Below, in pieces: positions 44,680 through 52,748 of a stretch of DNA of 64,000 nt. The notes beneath the pieces are model-generated. The model searched no databases. It worked only from the letters and a program-made list of their open reading frames with translations, and was not told the origin of the DNA. Made by a program: the position numbers and the translations under genes. The number at the start of each line of letters is the position of its first letter. Within the stretch, counting starts at the first letter, position 1. Origin of the DNA: Lentibacillus sediminis (lineage in GTDB: Bacteria; Bacillota; Bacilli; Bacillales; Amphibacillaceae); contig NZ_NIXK01000013.1 in assembly GCF_002763455.1 (NCBI RefSeq), positions 1-64,000 on the forward strand. Reading direction: 5' to 3'.

Positions 44680-46725
44680 GTGAGTGATAAGCGCAAAGTA
44701 GACGGCAAAAGCAAGGACAAGCAGCTGGATGAGTTCCGAGTGGATGATAAGGGCAAGAAGATGACAACGAATCAGGGCCTCAGGGTGTCAGAGGATGAAT
44801 TCTCGCTGAAAGCAGGCGAGCGCGGCCCGACACTGATGGAGGATTTTCATTTCCGGGAAAAAATGACACATTTTGACCATGAGCGCATTCCGGAGCGGGT
44901 GGTTCACGCACGTGGTTCTGCTGCCCATGGCGAGTTCGAATTATATGAATCAATGAAACCCTATACCAAGGCAAAATTTTTGCAGGAGCCAGGAACGAAA
45001 ACACCGGTGTTTGTGCGGTTTTCTACGGTAGCTGGTGAGAAAGGGTCAATTGATTTAGCTCGTGATGTCAGGGGTTTTGCCACGAAGTTTTACACAGAAG
45101 AAGGAAATTACGACTTAGTAGGCAATAACATACCGATCTTTTTCATACAGGATGCCAATAAATTCCCGGATCTGGTGCACGCCGTGAAACCGGAGCCTCA
45201 CAATGGCATTCCGCAGGCTGCTTCTGCACATGATACATTCTGGGATTTCGTCGCCAATAACGAGGAGATTGCCCACATGATCATGTGGCATATGTCTGAC
45301 CGTTCCATCCCTAGGAGCTTCCGGATGATGGAAGGGTTTGGTGTTCATACATTCCGTTTTGTCAATGACGAGGGCAAGGCCTTCTTTGTCAAATTCCATT
45401 GGAAGCCAAAACTTGGCGTCCATTCGGTTGTCTGGGATGAGGCACAAAAAATTTCCGGGAAAAATCCGGACTTCCACCGGCTTGATCTGTATGAGGCAAT
45501 TGAAAATGGGAATTACCCGGAATTTGAGTTCGGCGTACAAATTATTGATGAAGAAGATGAACATAAGATGGATTTCGACATCCTGGATCCGACAAAAATC
45601 TGGCCGGAAGAGGATGTGCCGGTGAAAATCATCGGGAAAATGACGCTCAACCGTAATATTGATAATATATTTGCAGAAACAGAGCAGGTGGCATTCCACC
45701 CAGGACATGTGGTTCCCGGCATTGATTTCACCAACGATCCTCTGCTGCAGGGACGCCTGTTTTCTTACACAGATACACAGCTGATCAGGCTTGGCGGTCC
45801 GAACTTCCATGAGCTGCCGATTAACCGTCCGGTGTGCCCGTTCCATAACAACCAGCGAGAGGGCTACGGCAGACAGACGATTAATACTGGGCAGGTAAGC
45901 TACCATAAAAACTCGCTTGCTGACAATACACCGACTCCTGCGAGCGAGGAAGAGGGCGGCTATGTTCATTATCCTGAAAAAGTAGAGGGACGGAAAGTTC
46001 GAGCCCGCAGTGACAGTTTCAAAGATCATTTTTCTCAGGCAGTCTTGTTCTGGAATAGCATGAGCGATCCGGAGAAAGAGCATATCAAAGCAGCATTCAG
46101 CTTTGAGCTTGGGAAGTGTGATAGCAAGGATGTTCGTCAGCAAGTCGTGGACATGTTTGCCAACGTTAATCTGGGGATGGCCCAGGAAATAGCAGGGAAT
46201 ATTGGCGTGAAGGAACCGACAGAGGGCGGTTCTGATATTACGAAAGAGTCACCGGCACTCAGTCAGCTGAACACAGCGAAAACGCCAGAGTCTCGCAAAG
46301 TTGCGGTGCTGGTGAAAGATGGCTTTAACGATTCTGAAGTGAACAAGGCGGTGAAAGGGCTGGAAGAGAAGGGCATGGAGCCTGAATTTGTCAGTACGAA
46401 GCAGGGCCCTGTTAGTGGCGCTAACGGCAAAGAGGTGGAAGCATTGCATCGCTTCGACACGGCAGATCCCGTCCTGTTTGATGCAGTTTATGTCGCCGGT
46501 GGAGCGGAAATGGATAAAAAGTTCATGCAGAATGCCGGACATTATGTATCAGAAGCATTTTCCCACTTTAAACCAATAGGCGCTACGAATGAAGGAAAGC
46601 AAGTGCTTGATGATGCGTATACCAACGAGCCTGGCGTAATTACCGAAGATGATGTGAATAGATTCGTTACCAGGTTTGCTGACGCTGTCAGTCAGCATCG
46701 TTTCTGGGAACGTGAAACAGTTTAA
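44680..46725 (+). CDS. katE: Large-subunit heme catalase, KatE type, copy 2
   Basis: The 681-residue catalase has the same domains as copy 1: catalytic core with RVVHARGSAAHG, GNNIPIFFIQD and LFSYTDTQLIRLGGPNF, then the amidotransferase-like C-terminal domain beginning ESRKVAVLVKDGFNDSEV. It starts at GTG 44680 after AAAGGAGGAACCGTTTC. The two proteins are very alike along their length except in the C-terminal domain, where copy 1 diverges more, so they arose by duplication. The sigma-B-type promoter suggests this copy is the general-stress catalase. Confidence 0.94.
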   Translation: MSDKRKVDGKSKDKQLDEFRVDDKGKKMTTNQGLRVSEDEFSLKAGERGPTLMEDFHFREKMTHFDHERIPERVVHARGSAAHGEFELYESMKPYTKAKFLQEPGTKTPVFVRFSTVAGEKGSIDLARDVRGFATKFYTEEGNYDLVGNNIPIFFIQDANKFPDLVHAVKPEPHNGIPQAASAHDTFWDFVANNEEIAHMIMWHMSDRSIPRSFRMMEGFGVHTFRFVNDEGKAFFVKFHWKPKLGVHSVVWDEAQKISGKNPDFHRLDLYEAIENGNYPEFEFGVQIIDEEDEHKMDFDILDPTKIWPEEDVPVKIIGKMTLNRNIDNIFAETEQVAFHPGHVVPGIDFTNDPLLQGRLFSYTDTQLIRLGGPNFHELPINRPVCPFHNNQREGYGRQTINTGQVSYHKNSLADNTPTPASEEEGGYVHYPEKVEGRKVRARSDSFKDHFSQAVLFWNSMSDPEKEHIKAAFSFELGKCDSKDVRQQVVDMFANVNLGMAQEIAGNIGVKEPTEGGSDITKESPALSQLNTAKTPESRKVAVLVKDGFNDSEVNKAVKGLEEKGMEPEFVSTKQGPVSGANGKEVEALHRFDTADPVLFDAVYVAGGAEMDKKFMQNAGHYVSEAFSHFKPIGATNEGKQVLDDAYTNEPGVITEDDVNRFVTRFADAVSQHRFWERETV

Positions 46726-46740
46726 TAAATATGGAATAGA

Positions 46741-46779
46741 AAAAAGAGATAGGGTTAATTTTCCCTTGTCTCTTTTTTC
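46741..46779 (+). terminator. Terminator of catalase copy 2
   Basis: AAAAAAGAGATAGGG pairs with CCCTTGTCTCTTTTTT (small internal bulge), followed by CTG. Confidence 0.85.
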
Positions 46780-46804
46780 TGTTTGCGGGGATGTAACAGG
46801 CATC

Positions 46805-46975
46805 CTTTTTTGTGTAAACACATTTTGTATGCATGTTTACAAGATTGTTTTCTTTTGCATACAAAAATGTTTTCTTGTACACAAAAACGTGTAAGCATTG
46901 ATTATTCAACGTGTGCATGAATGTATGCAAGTAAACGAAAAAGTAAACAAGAAAACGAAAAAGCACGCAAAGAAA
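46805..46975. repeat. Candidate centromere (parC) upstream of the ParM-like gene
   Basis: This AT-rich stretch is dense in short repeats. They include TGTGTAAACACA, GCATGTTTACAAG, two units of TGTTTTCTT..GYAYACAAAAA about 22 bp apart (near 46846 and 46869), and three A-rich units AAGTAAACGAAAA, AAGTAAACAAGAAAACGAAA and AAGCACGCAAAGAAAAA. ParR-type proteins bind such iterons. It sits in the expected place, just before the actin gene. Confidence 0.65.
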
Positions 46976-47044
46976 AATCATGATTGATTAATAATGGAAA
47001 AACTATTAATCTATAGATAGAACGTATTTATCGCAGGTTAACAG

Positions 47045-47164
47045 GCAGTAGCCCCCCACCTTAAAAATAGAAACAGACCGAATATTGTAGGGGGGAACTG
47101 CTTGTAAAAGCCCGATTGGTTCAACTAACATTCAGTGGGAAAACCGCAAAGCCCCCACTGAATG
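47045..47164 (+). promoter_or_regulatory. Two hairpins in the ParM-like gene leader
   Basis: GCAGT..CCCCCC (47045-47057) pairs with GGGGGG.ACTGC (47090-47101). CATTCAGTGGG (47129-47139) pairs perfectly with CCCACTGAATG (47154-47164). No T-run follows the second, so it is not a simple terminator. The structures may control expression of the cassette. Confidence 0.65.
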
Positions 47165-47198
47165 AAGTTTCACTTTATCTTGAGAGGAGTTAACAAAC

Positions 47199-48377
47199 AT
47201 GGCAAAATCAAGAATTGCTGCTGTTGATGTAGGAAACGATGCTTTAAAGGCAAATTTCGGGAAGCTGGAGAATGATCTATACATACCAAATGTGATTGCA
47301 CAGGATATGGAGGATCGTCCGGTTATCGGAATAGAAGAATTGGATGAAAAAGATGTACTGGATAATCTCCATATCCGTGTCCACTCCCCAGCCCTGGAAG
47401 AAAACAATGCGGTATACCGTGTAGGGAATCTGGCCACCAAGAGTGGGAACTCCACGGAACTCGATCCGGGAGGCAGCAAGTCAGAAGAGGATCAGACGCT
47501 TGTGATGTTGTTTGCTTCCATTGCACTGGACGCAGTAGAAAGCGGCGCCTTTAAACCGGGCAAGAAAGACGTAATTGATGCCAATTACACATTAGGCACA
47601 GGGCTGCCGCTTAGAGAAGTAAAAGAAGGAAAAGATGTGGGCTACCGTTCCCAGCTGCTTGGCTCTGTTCATCAGGTGGAATTTCTCGTCACTCCAAAGC
47701 ATCAAGGGAAAAAGGTAAACATTAAATTTGATGAAGTGAAAGTCTATCCAGAGGGCTTTGCCGCTTATGTCAACTTGATTATGGATAATGAACTGAATGT
47801 CATCAACAAGGAACTGATCGACAAACAAATTCTGATCCAAGATATCGGCGGCCTGTCAACAGATATCGCGGTCATTCGCAACCGCAATGTGGATGATGAC
47901 AAGGCCCAGGGCTTCAACTTGGGTGTATCGGAATCACTGGAGGAAATTCGCGAGGAGATCCGCACGAAACATGGTGTCGAGCTGGACAGCCGCCGTGATG
48001 TGGTTGATATTATCACCCGTAAAAACGACCGTCACCATATCATGGTCAAAGGCAGCCGCACCAATGTGCATAATATTACCGACCATATCCTCTTAGAACT
48101 GGCGAAAAAAGAATACCGCTATCTAAGAAATGTCTGGCAGAAAAATTCACAGGCGGAAATCTGCTATTTTGTCGGCGGGGGTTCTGCTGTATTGAAGGAT
48201 TATCTGAAGGCGCTGAACAACAAGCTGGACGGTTACAATATCGAATTTTTCGAGGACGAGCAGGAAAGCATCTGGATGATGGCCAATGCTTACTATAAGC
48301 TGATCATGGATTTTGTACGCAAATCGCAAAAAGCTGACAACAAGGAAAACGAAGCAGCAGCAACCAAAGAATCGTAG
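47199..48377 (+). CDS. ParM/Alp7A-like actin-family partition ATPase
   Basis: The 392-residue actin-fold protein has phosphate-1 AAVDVGNDALKANFG (residues 7-21), phosphate-2 QDIGGLSTDIAV near 213 and the adenosine motif YFVGGGSAVLKDY near 326. This is the plan of plasmid-segregating bacterial actins (ParM, Alp7A). They polymerise with ATP and push or pull DNA bound by a ParR adaptor. The C-terminus is acidic and lysine-mixed. The ATG follows TTGAGAGGAG. The RHH gene 9 bp downstream and iterons upstream complete a type II partition cassette, unusual beside housekeeping genes. Confidence 0.85.
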   Translation: MAKSRIAAVDVGNDALKANFGKLENDLYIPNVIAQDMEDRPVIGIEELDEKDVLDNLHIRVHSPALEENNAVYRVGNLATKSGNSTELDPGGSKSEEDQTLVMLFASIALDAVESGAFKPGKKDVIDANYTLGTGLPLREVKEGKDVGYRSQLLGSVHQVEFLVTPKHQGKKVNIKFDEVKVYPEGFAAYVNLIMDNELNVINKELIDKQILIQDIGGLSTDIAVIRNRNVDDDKAQGFNLGVSESLEEIREEIRTKHGVELDSRRDVVDIITRKNDRHHIMVKGSRTNVHNITDHILLELAKKEYRYLRNVWQKNSQAEICYFVGGGSAVLKDYLKALNNKLDGYNIEFFEDEQESIWMMANAYYKLIMDFVRKSQKADNKENEAAATKES

Positions 48378-48386
48378 GGTGAGACG

Positions 48387-48947
48387 ATGGTAAACAAACG
48401 GATTGAACGGGGGCAGTCAATTACTTTCCGCGTTCCCTCTGATACCCCGGATTATCTATTGAAACAATTACAGCAGCTGAAAGAAACCGAGCGGAGGAAT
48501 TTTTCCAGTGCCATTGCCCAATATGTGCTCAAAGGCGTGAATGAGACGTCTTCCAGGGAAAAGGAAACGATCACGATCCCCATGCCCAAGCAGCTGACCA
48601 AGGAACAGAAAAGTTGGCTGAAGCATGAGCACTCTGAAGCGCTGATTGGCACTATCCTCTATCACTTGCTGAGTGACCCCATGCGTGCGACTACGCTGCT
48701 GGCCGGTCTGAACAGCAACACGACTAATATTGAGGAGGCCCTGTATCTGCAAGAATCAGAGCTGCCTCAGGAGGCTGCTGCTACTGCCGAACCGGAGCAA
48801 CCGCAGCCCAAGCAAGCAACAGGTGCCTCACTGGATGATGTAGACCTTGATATTTTACAGGGTGATCTTCATGGAGAGCAGGCAGAAACAGTGGAAACAG
48901 AGGAAGAAGATCCATTGGGCGACTTTTTCTCAAGCATGAATAAATAA
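48387..48947 (+). CDS. ParR-like ribbon-helix-helix DNA-binding adaptor
   Basis: The 186-residue protein begins RGQSITFRVPSDTPDYLLKQ, a beta strand leading into two helices, as in RHH proteins such as ParR. The middle (about 60-125) is helical. A Pro/Glu-rich linker leads to an acidic tail (DLDILQGDLHGEQ ... DPLGDFFSSMNK), which in such systems contacts the end of the actin filament. Position right after the actin gene supports the call. Sequence similarity to named ParR proteins is low, as is normal. A terminator follows. Confidence 0.7.
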   Translation: MVNKRIERGQSITFRVPSDTPDYLLKQLQQLKETERRNFSSAIAQYVLKGVNETSSREKETITIPMPKQLTKEQKSWLKHEHSEALIGTILYHLLSDPMRATTLLAGLNSNTTNIEEALYLQESELPQEAAATAEPEQPQPKQATGASLDDVDLDILQGDLHGEQAETVETEEEDPLGDFFSSMNK

Positions 48948-48955
48948 GGACAGAG

Positions 48956-48994
48956 ACTGGTTTGAAAGATATTTTCTTTCAGACCAGTTTTTTT
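48956..48994 (+). terminator. Terminator of the partition cassette
   Basis: ACTGGTTTGAAAGA pairs with TCTTTCAGACCAGT (13 of 14), then a T-run of seven. Confidence 0.9.
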
Positions 48995-49004
48995 ATCTTA
49001 AAAA

Positions 49005-49030
49005 CGCAACCTCCAGCACATTCATCCGTC
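49005..49030 (+). promoter_or_regulatory. ECF-type promoter before the sigma gene
   Basis: CGCAAC-N16-CGTC has the -35 AAC core and -10 CGTC of Bacillus ECF promoters. It lies 31 bp before the TTG start, so autoregulation is likely. Confidence 0.65.
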
Positions 49031-49060
49031 TTAAAGATGAAGGACGAAAGGGGGATCCTA

Positions 49061-49603
49061 TTGCCGAGTGAAGATACAGTGCAAAAATACATTATAGAGT
49101 GGTATGACATGTACAGCATGGCGATATACAAGTATATCGTGAAAATGCTAAATGATGTGCAGCAGGCGGAAGATATAACGCAAGAGACATTCATAAGAGC
49201 ATACAAATATATGAAAAACGAAAGATCAGTAAACAACCCAAAAACGTTTTTGTACCGTACTGCTCACAATCTCACGGTAGACCATATAAGAAAGCACTCC
49301 CCCATCCAGCTATTCAAGGACGTATTTTTTGAGAGGGAAGACAGTCGAGCATCAATTGAACTGATCGTTGAGGGCAGAGAGGAATCGGAACACGTGTTTG
49401 AAGACCTGCTGTCACTAAAAACGACTTACAGGCAAGTAATTATACTGCGGAAAGTGGAAGGTTTCTCAATTAAAGAAACAGCAAGCATTCTGAGGTGGTC
49501 TGAAAGCAAAGTGAAATCAACGTTATTCCGTGGACTTGGCAAATTGGAAAGCAGACTCAGTGAGGAGGGTGTATATGACAAAACAGGAAGAAAGGAATTT
49601 TGA
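49061..49603 (+). CDS. ECF-subfamily RNA polymerase sigma factor
   Basis: The 180-residue sigma factor has region 2 (QQAEDITQETFIRAYKYMKN, with RTAHNLTVDHIRK) and region 4 (TYRQVIILRKVEGFSIKETA, then KVKSTLFRGLGKLE). This is the two-domain layout of SigM/SigX-like ECF factors, which usually answer envelope stress in Bacillus. I start at TTG 49061, six bases after AAGGGGG; the upstream extension overlaps the promoter. Its gene overlaps the probable anti-sigma gene, and matching promoters lie before it and before the ATP-grasp operon. Confidence 0.88.
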   Translation: MPSEDTVQKYIIEWYDMYSMAIYKYIVKMLNDVQQAEDITQETFIRAYKYMKNERSVNNPKTFLYRTAHNLTVDHIRKHSPIQLFKDVFFEREDSRASIELIVEGREESEHVFEDLLSLKTTYRQVIILRKVEGFSIKETASILRWSESKVKSTLFRGLGKLESRLSEEGVYDKTGRKEF

Positions 49604-50306
49604 GCATACCCTGGGAAATCTGAATACGAAAATTGGATGGAGCGAAGACAGGCAGCAACAAGTCCGGCGGAGGTTAGCAGCCCAGCTTAACGATACAAAT
49701 TCCCCGGAAAAGGCGAGTCGGATTAGAAGATATATGGCGCCTGTGCTTGCTTTTATAATGCTTCTTGCGGTAACTGGGGTATTCTTCCTAAGCGAGGTGA
49801 CGGATCAGCCTATTGCAGAGCAGGGGACACCCAAACAGAGCGCAGACAATAGGGGGACTGATCAGATACAGATTAGCGAGGCAGAACAAACGGCCATTGA
49901 GGAGATTGAGGCGGGAGGTTTTGAAGTTAGATTGCCAACATACTCGCCAATAGAACAAACAGAAGCAGTCAATATTCGTCAAAGACCAACTGGGAATGTC
50001 CCGCATGTATCGGTACAATACATCAACAAATATAAAGAAGATGTGTTCACCTTCCAACAAGAAAAAATAAGTAAGGTAAGTGAAACATACAGAAAAGAAA
50101 GACTCAGTCAAATGGAGGCTGATTCAGACCGGCAGCTGGAATGGGATGATTATCCAATCTATTACACGAAAAAAGGCGGAACGAAGACCCTGAAAATGGT
50201 AAATATAGTTACCCCTCAGTATGCTTTCACACTTGCCTCCTATAGGCTCACTGCAGAGGAAATAATAGAAGTGGCAAAGTCAATTCCATTAGCCGACCTT
50301 AATTAA
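49575..50306 (+). CDS. Probable membrane anti-sigma factor
   Basis: The 243-residue protein has a cytoplasmic N-terminal 50 residues (QEERNFEHTLGNLNTKIGW), one membrane helix (about 53-73, APVLAFIMLLAVTGVFFL) and an extracytoplasmic domain of about 170 residues. It overlaps the ECF sigma gene by 29 bp, and the ATG follows GAGGAGGGTGTAT. Topology and coupling are those of anti-sigma factors that hold an ECF sigma until an envelope signal arrives. The outer domain (VRLPTYSPIEQTEAVNI) resembles DUF4367-like sensor regions, but I am not certain. Confidence 0.72.
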   Translation: MTKQEERNFEHTLGNLNTKIGWSEDRQQQVRRRLAAQLNDTNSPEKASRIRRYMAPVLAFIMLLAVTGVFFLSEVTDQPIAEQGTPKQSADNRGTDQIQISEAEQTAIEEIEAGGFEVRLPTYSPIEQTEAVNIRQRPTGNVPHVSVQYINKYKEDVFTFQQEKISKVSETYRKERLSQMEADSDRQLEWDDYPIYYTKKGGTKTLKMVNIVTPQYAFTLASYRLTAEEIIEVAKSIPLADLN

Positions 50307-50366
50307 ATTTACTTTACAGAAATAAGCGGTTATCCCTATATACTTTGGATAATCGCTTATAATTTT

Positions 50367-50392
50367 TGAAACCTTTTCTAACCACAAACGTC
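50367..50392 (+). promoter_or_regulatory. ECF-type promoter before the ATP-grasp operon
   Basis: TGAAAC-N16-CGTC is a perfect SigM/SigW-type promoter, 61 bp after the anti-sigma stop. The spacer equals that of the promoter at 49005. Confidence 0.75.
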
Positions 50393-50477
50393 ATATTAAC
50401 CAAGCAACCCATCAGGAACAAAATGGAAAATAAATGTAGAAAATAGTAGAAATAGACTAGTTCTATTGCTGTGTACG

Positions 50478-50499
50478 TGCTAGAATGAAAGCACTTTCA
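50478..50499 (+). promoter_or_regulatory. Extended -10 and cre-like palindrome before the ATP-grasp gene
   Basis: TGCTAGAAT (50478-50486) is an extended -10. TGAAAGCACTTTCA (50486-50499) overlaps its start point and matches cre except for A in the central CG. It suggests a second, housekeeping promoter with an operator. Confidence 0.45.
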
Positions 50500-50568
50500 A
50501 AAGCAGTCAACATAGATAAACAAAAAAACAGATAGAGAGAGAAAAAAATCTATTAATGGAGGGGTCAA

Positions 50569-51774
50569 ATGTTAAACAAAGCCGTGATCTTAGGGACTAA
50601 TTACTATATTGGTCTGAGCACTATCCGCTGTTTAGGCAAACATGGAATACACACGGTTGCTGCGGATTATTCAGAGGAGGAACGTTACGGGGCGCTGTCC
50701 AAACACTGTTCCGAGAAAATTATCGTGCCGCATTACAAACGGGAACCAGATAAACTTGTCGAAGCGCTAATTGAATTTGCTGGAAAGCAGAAAGAAAAGC
50801 CGGTGCTCATCCCTTGCCATGACTCGTATGTTGAGGTGGTAGACGAGTATTTGCCGCAACTGAAAGAACATTATTTCATCCCGCAGACAGAGCAGGGGCT
50901 TTATACGCGTGTCATGAACAAAGAAACCTTGCATGCGCTCGCCATGGAAAAGGGAGTCAAGGTGCCGGAGACTGTAAGGTTGGATGACGCTGACTTTTAT
51001 CAAAAGATCGAAAGCACCATTGGCTACCCATGTCTGGTTAAGCCAGTCGATTCTCCTACATTCGTGGCCAGATTCCGCAGAAAGCTGTTTAAAGTGCACA
51101 CAAAGGAAGAACTAAATGAGGCCTTGAAGAAGGCAGGGGATGCTGAGCTGGAAGTGATCGTGCAGCGGATCATCCCAGGGTTTGATGACCACATGTATAC
51201 CTTTGATGCCTATTTGAACCAGGACGGCAAGGTAACGAACTGGGTCACCTGCCAAAAATTCCGCCAGTATCCGATTAATTTTGGGGCCTCAGTATACACC
51301 ATTCAAAAACATGTCCCGGAAGTCGAGAAGATCGGAACAGCTTTTCTTGAGGCTATCGGCTATAAAGGATTTGCGGAGATCGAATTCAAAAAGGATGCAG
51401 AAACCGGCGATTTTTACCTGATTGAAATCAATGCCCGCATCACGAAGTTCAACAGCATGCTTGCCAAAGTAGGGATGAATGTTCCTCACATCAAATATCG
51501 TGAACTGACCGGCAATCCTCTCCCGGCAAAAGGGCTGGAGAAAAACACCAATACTGCATTCTGGTACAGCTATGAAGACATGCTGGCAGTCAAAGCGTAT
51601 ATACAGACAGAACAATTGTCAGCAAGGGACGTGCTGAAAACCTATTTCCGACCAAAAGTCTATGCCATCTGGGATTGGAAGGATCCGAAGCCAGCCATTT
51701 CATTTACTAAAATGACACTCGGGAAAATCTTAAACCGGCCTGCTAACAGGAAAAAGAAGTTGGCAAAACAATGA
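50569..51774 (+). CDS. ATP-grasp carboxylate-amine ligase, D-aspartate-ligase-like
   Basis: The 401-residue ATP-grasp enzyme has an N-terminal domain with KPVLIPCHDSYVEVVDEYL, a lysine of the ATP site in YPCLVKPVDS (about 154-163) and a metal-binding GFAEIEFKKDAETGDFYLIE with NARIT. The layout recalls AslFm of Enterococcus faecium, which joins D-Asp to the lysine side chain of peptidoglycan precursors. The start of a racemase gene overlaps its stop (ATGA), which suits a D-amino-acid substrate. An ECF promoter and a second promoter lie upstream. Exact substrates are inferred. Confidence 0.7.
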   Translation: MLNKAVILGTNYYIGLSTIRCLGKHGIHTVAADYSEEERYGALSKHCSEKIIVPHYKREPDKLVEALIEFAGKQKEKPVLIPCHDSYVEVVDEYLPQLKEHYFIPQTEQGLYTRVMNKETLHALAMEKGVKVPETVRLDDADFYQKIESTIGYPCLVKPVDSPTFVARFRRKLFKVHTKEELNEALKKAGDAELEVIVQRIIPGFDDHMYTFDAYLNQDGKVTNWVTCQKFRQYPINFGASVYTIQKHVPEVEKIGTAFLEAIGYKGFAEIEFKKDAETGDFYLIEINARITKFNSMLAKVGMNVPHIKYRELTGNPLPAKGLEKNTNTAFWYSYEDMLAVKAYIQTEQLSARDVLKTYFRPKVYAIWDWKDPKPAISFTKMTLGKILNRPANRKKKLAKQ

Positions 51775-52508
51775 CAGGAAAGCGTCTCGGAGTACTAGGC
51801 GGCATGGGGCCTATGGCGACATCCGTCTTTTTTGAAAACATGGTGAAGAAAACAAAAGCCGAAGCAGATCAGGAGCATATTGACACAGTGGTGCTAAACC
51901 ACACAACATTGCCTGACCGTACGGACGTCATTCTGGAGCAGAAAGAAGAGGAGTTCCTGCAGGCGGTGGAGAAAGATCTGAGGCTGTTTGAGCAGGCAGA
52001 GGTTGCTAATATCGCAATTCCCTGTAATACCTCGCATTACTTTATGGAGCAAATGCAGGAAATGACCAGACTTCCGATTATCAATATGGTGGACGAGACG
52101 GTCAAGCATATTGCCAATGTATATGGAAAAGGGGCGAAAGTGGGGATACTGGCAACAGATGGAACGATCAGCACCGGTGTTTATCAGGAAAGCTGTGAGA
52201 GACATCAACTGCTGCCATGGACGCCGGATGACCAGAATCAGGAGAAGATCATGCGGCTGATTTATCATTACAAACAGGATAAACCTGTTCAGCCTGATGA
52301 GGCAGAAGTGATTATGCAGCAGTTAATTCAACAGGAAAAGTGTACTTGTCTTATTCTCGGTTGCACTGAGTTATCCTGCATAGACTGGAGTGACACTGTC
52401 TATCCCTACTGTGTAGACGCTCTGGAAATGCTAGTGGATCGGTCTATTCGGCTTTCCGGAAAACATGTAAAATCGCTCAGTCCCTTTAAAAATATAGTGA
52501 ACGTTTAA
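51771..52508 (+). CDS. Aspartate/glutamate racemase family protein
   Basis: The 245-residue cofactor-independent racemase begins RLGVLGGMGPMATSVFFENM, typical of aspartate racemases. Both catalytic cysteines are present: IPCNTSHYF near residue 84 and LGCTELSCI near residue 200. HTTLPDRTDVIL contacts substrate carboxylates. It would turn L-Asp (or L-Glu) into the D form in the cytoplasm. Translation is coupled to the ATP-grasp ligase, so it probably supplies that enzyme. A strong terminator follows. Confidence 0.85.
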   Translation: MTGKRLGVLGGMGPMATSVFFENMVKKTKAEADQEHIDTVVLNHTTLPDRTDVILEQKEEEFLQAVEKDLRLFEQAEVANIAIPCNTSHYFMEQMQEMTRLPIINMVDETVKHIANVYGKGAKVGILATDGTISTGVYQESCERHQLLPWTPDDQNQEKIMRLIYHYKQDKPVQPDEAEVIMQQLIQQEKCTCLILGCTELSCIDWSDTVYPYCVDALEMLVDRSIRLSGKHVKSLSPFKNIVNV

Positions 52509-52552
52509 AACAACCCTCACTCTAATTGAAGAGTGAGGGTTGTTTATTTTTT
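52509..52552 (+). terminator. Terminator of the ATP-grasp-racemase operon
   Basis: AACAACCCTCACTCT pairs perfectly with AGAGTGAGGGTTGTT, then TATTTTTT. Confidence 0.93.
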
Positions 52553-52613
52553 CCATGTAATAAAAGGTGTCACCCTTCAGATACAGAAAGATTGGAGATG
52601 GCCAGGCAGCCTA

Positions 52614-52622
52614 TGATATAAT
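52614..52622 (+). promoter_or_regulatory. Extended -10 promoter before the MurE-like pair
   Basis: TGATATAAT is a perfect extended -10, 127 bp before the start. Another TATAAT follows at 52632. No ECF-type motif is evident here, so this operon may be expressed differently from the previous one. Confidence 0.6.
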
Positions 52623-52748
52623 AAAGCAGTTATAATCGAATCATCACGTACATAAGCAGTCATTGAAATCCCAAATAAACCAGTCATCACACGAACATTT
52701 ATAAAAAGTCAAAGCGATCAGAGATGAGAATGAGGAGGCAAGCAGTAC

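Noticed and set aside
46688-46981. Minus-strand frame of 97 codons in the parC-like region
   Set aside because: It runs through the repeat-rich centromere candidate and the catalase terminator and has no ribosome site.
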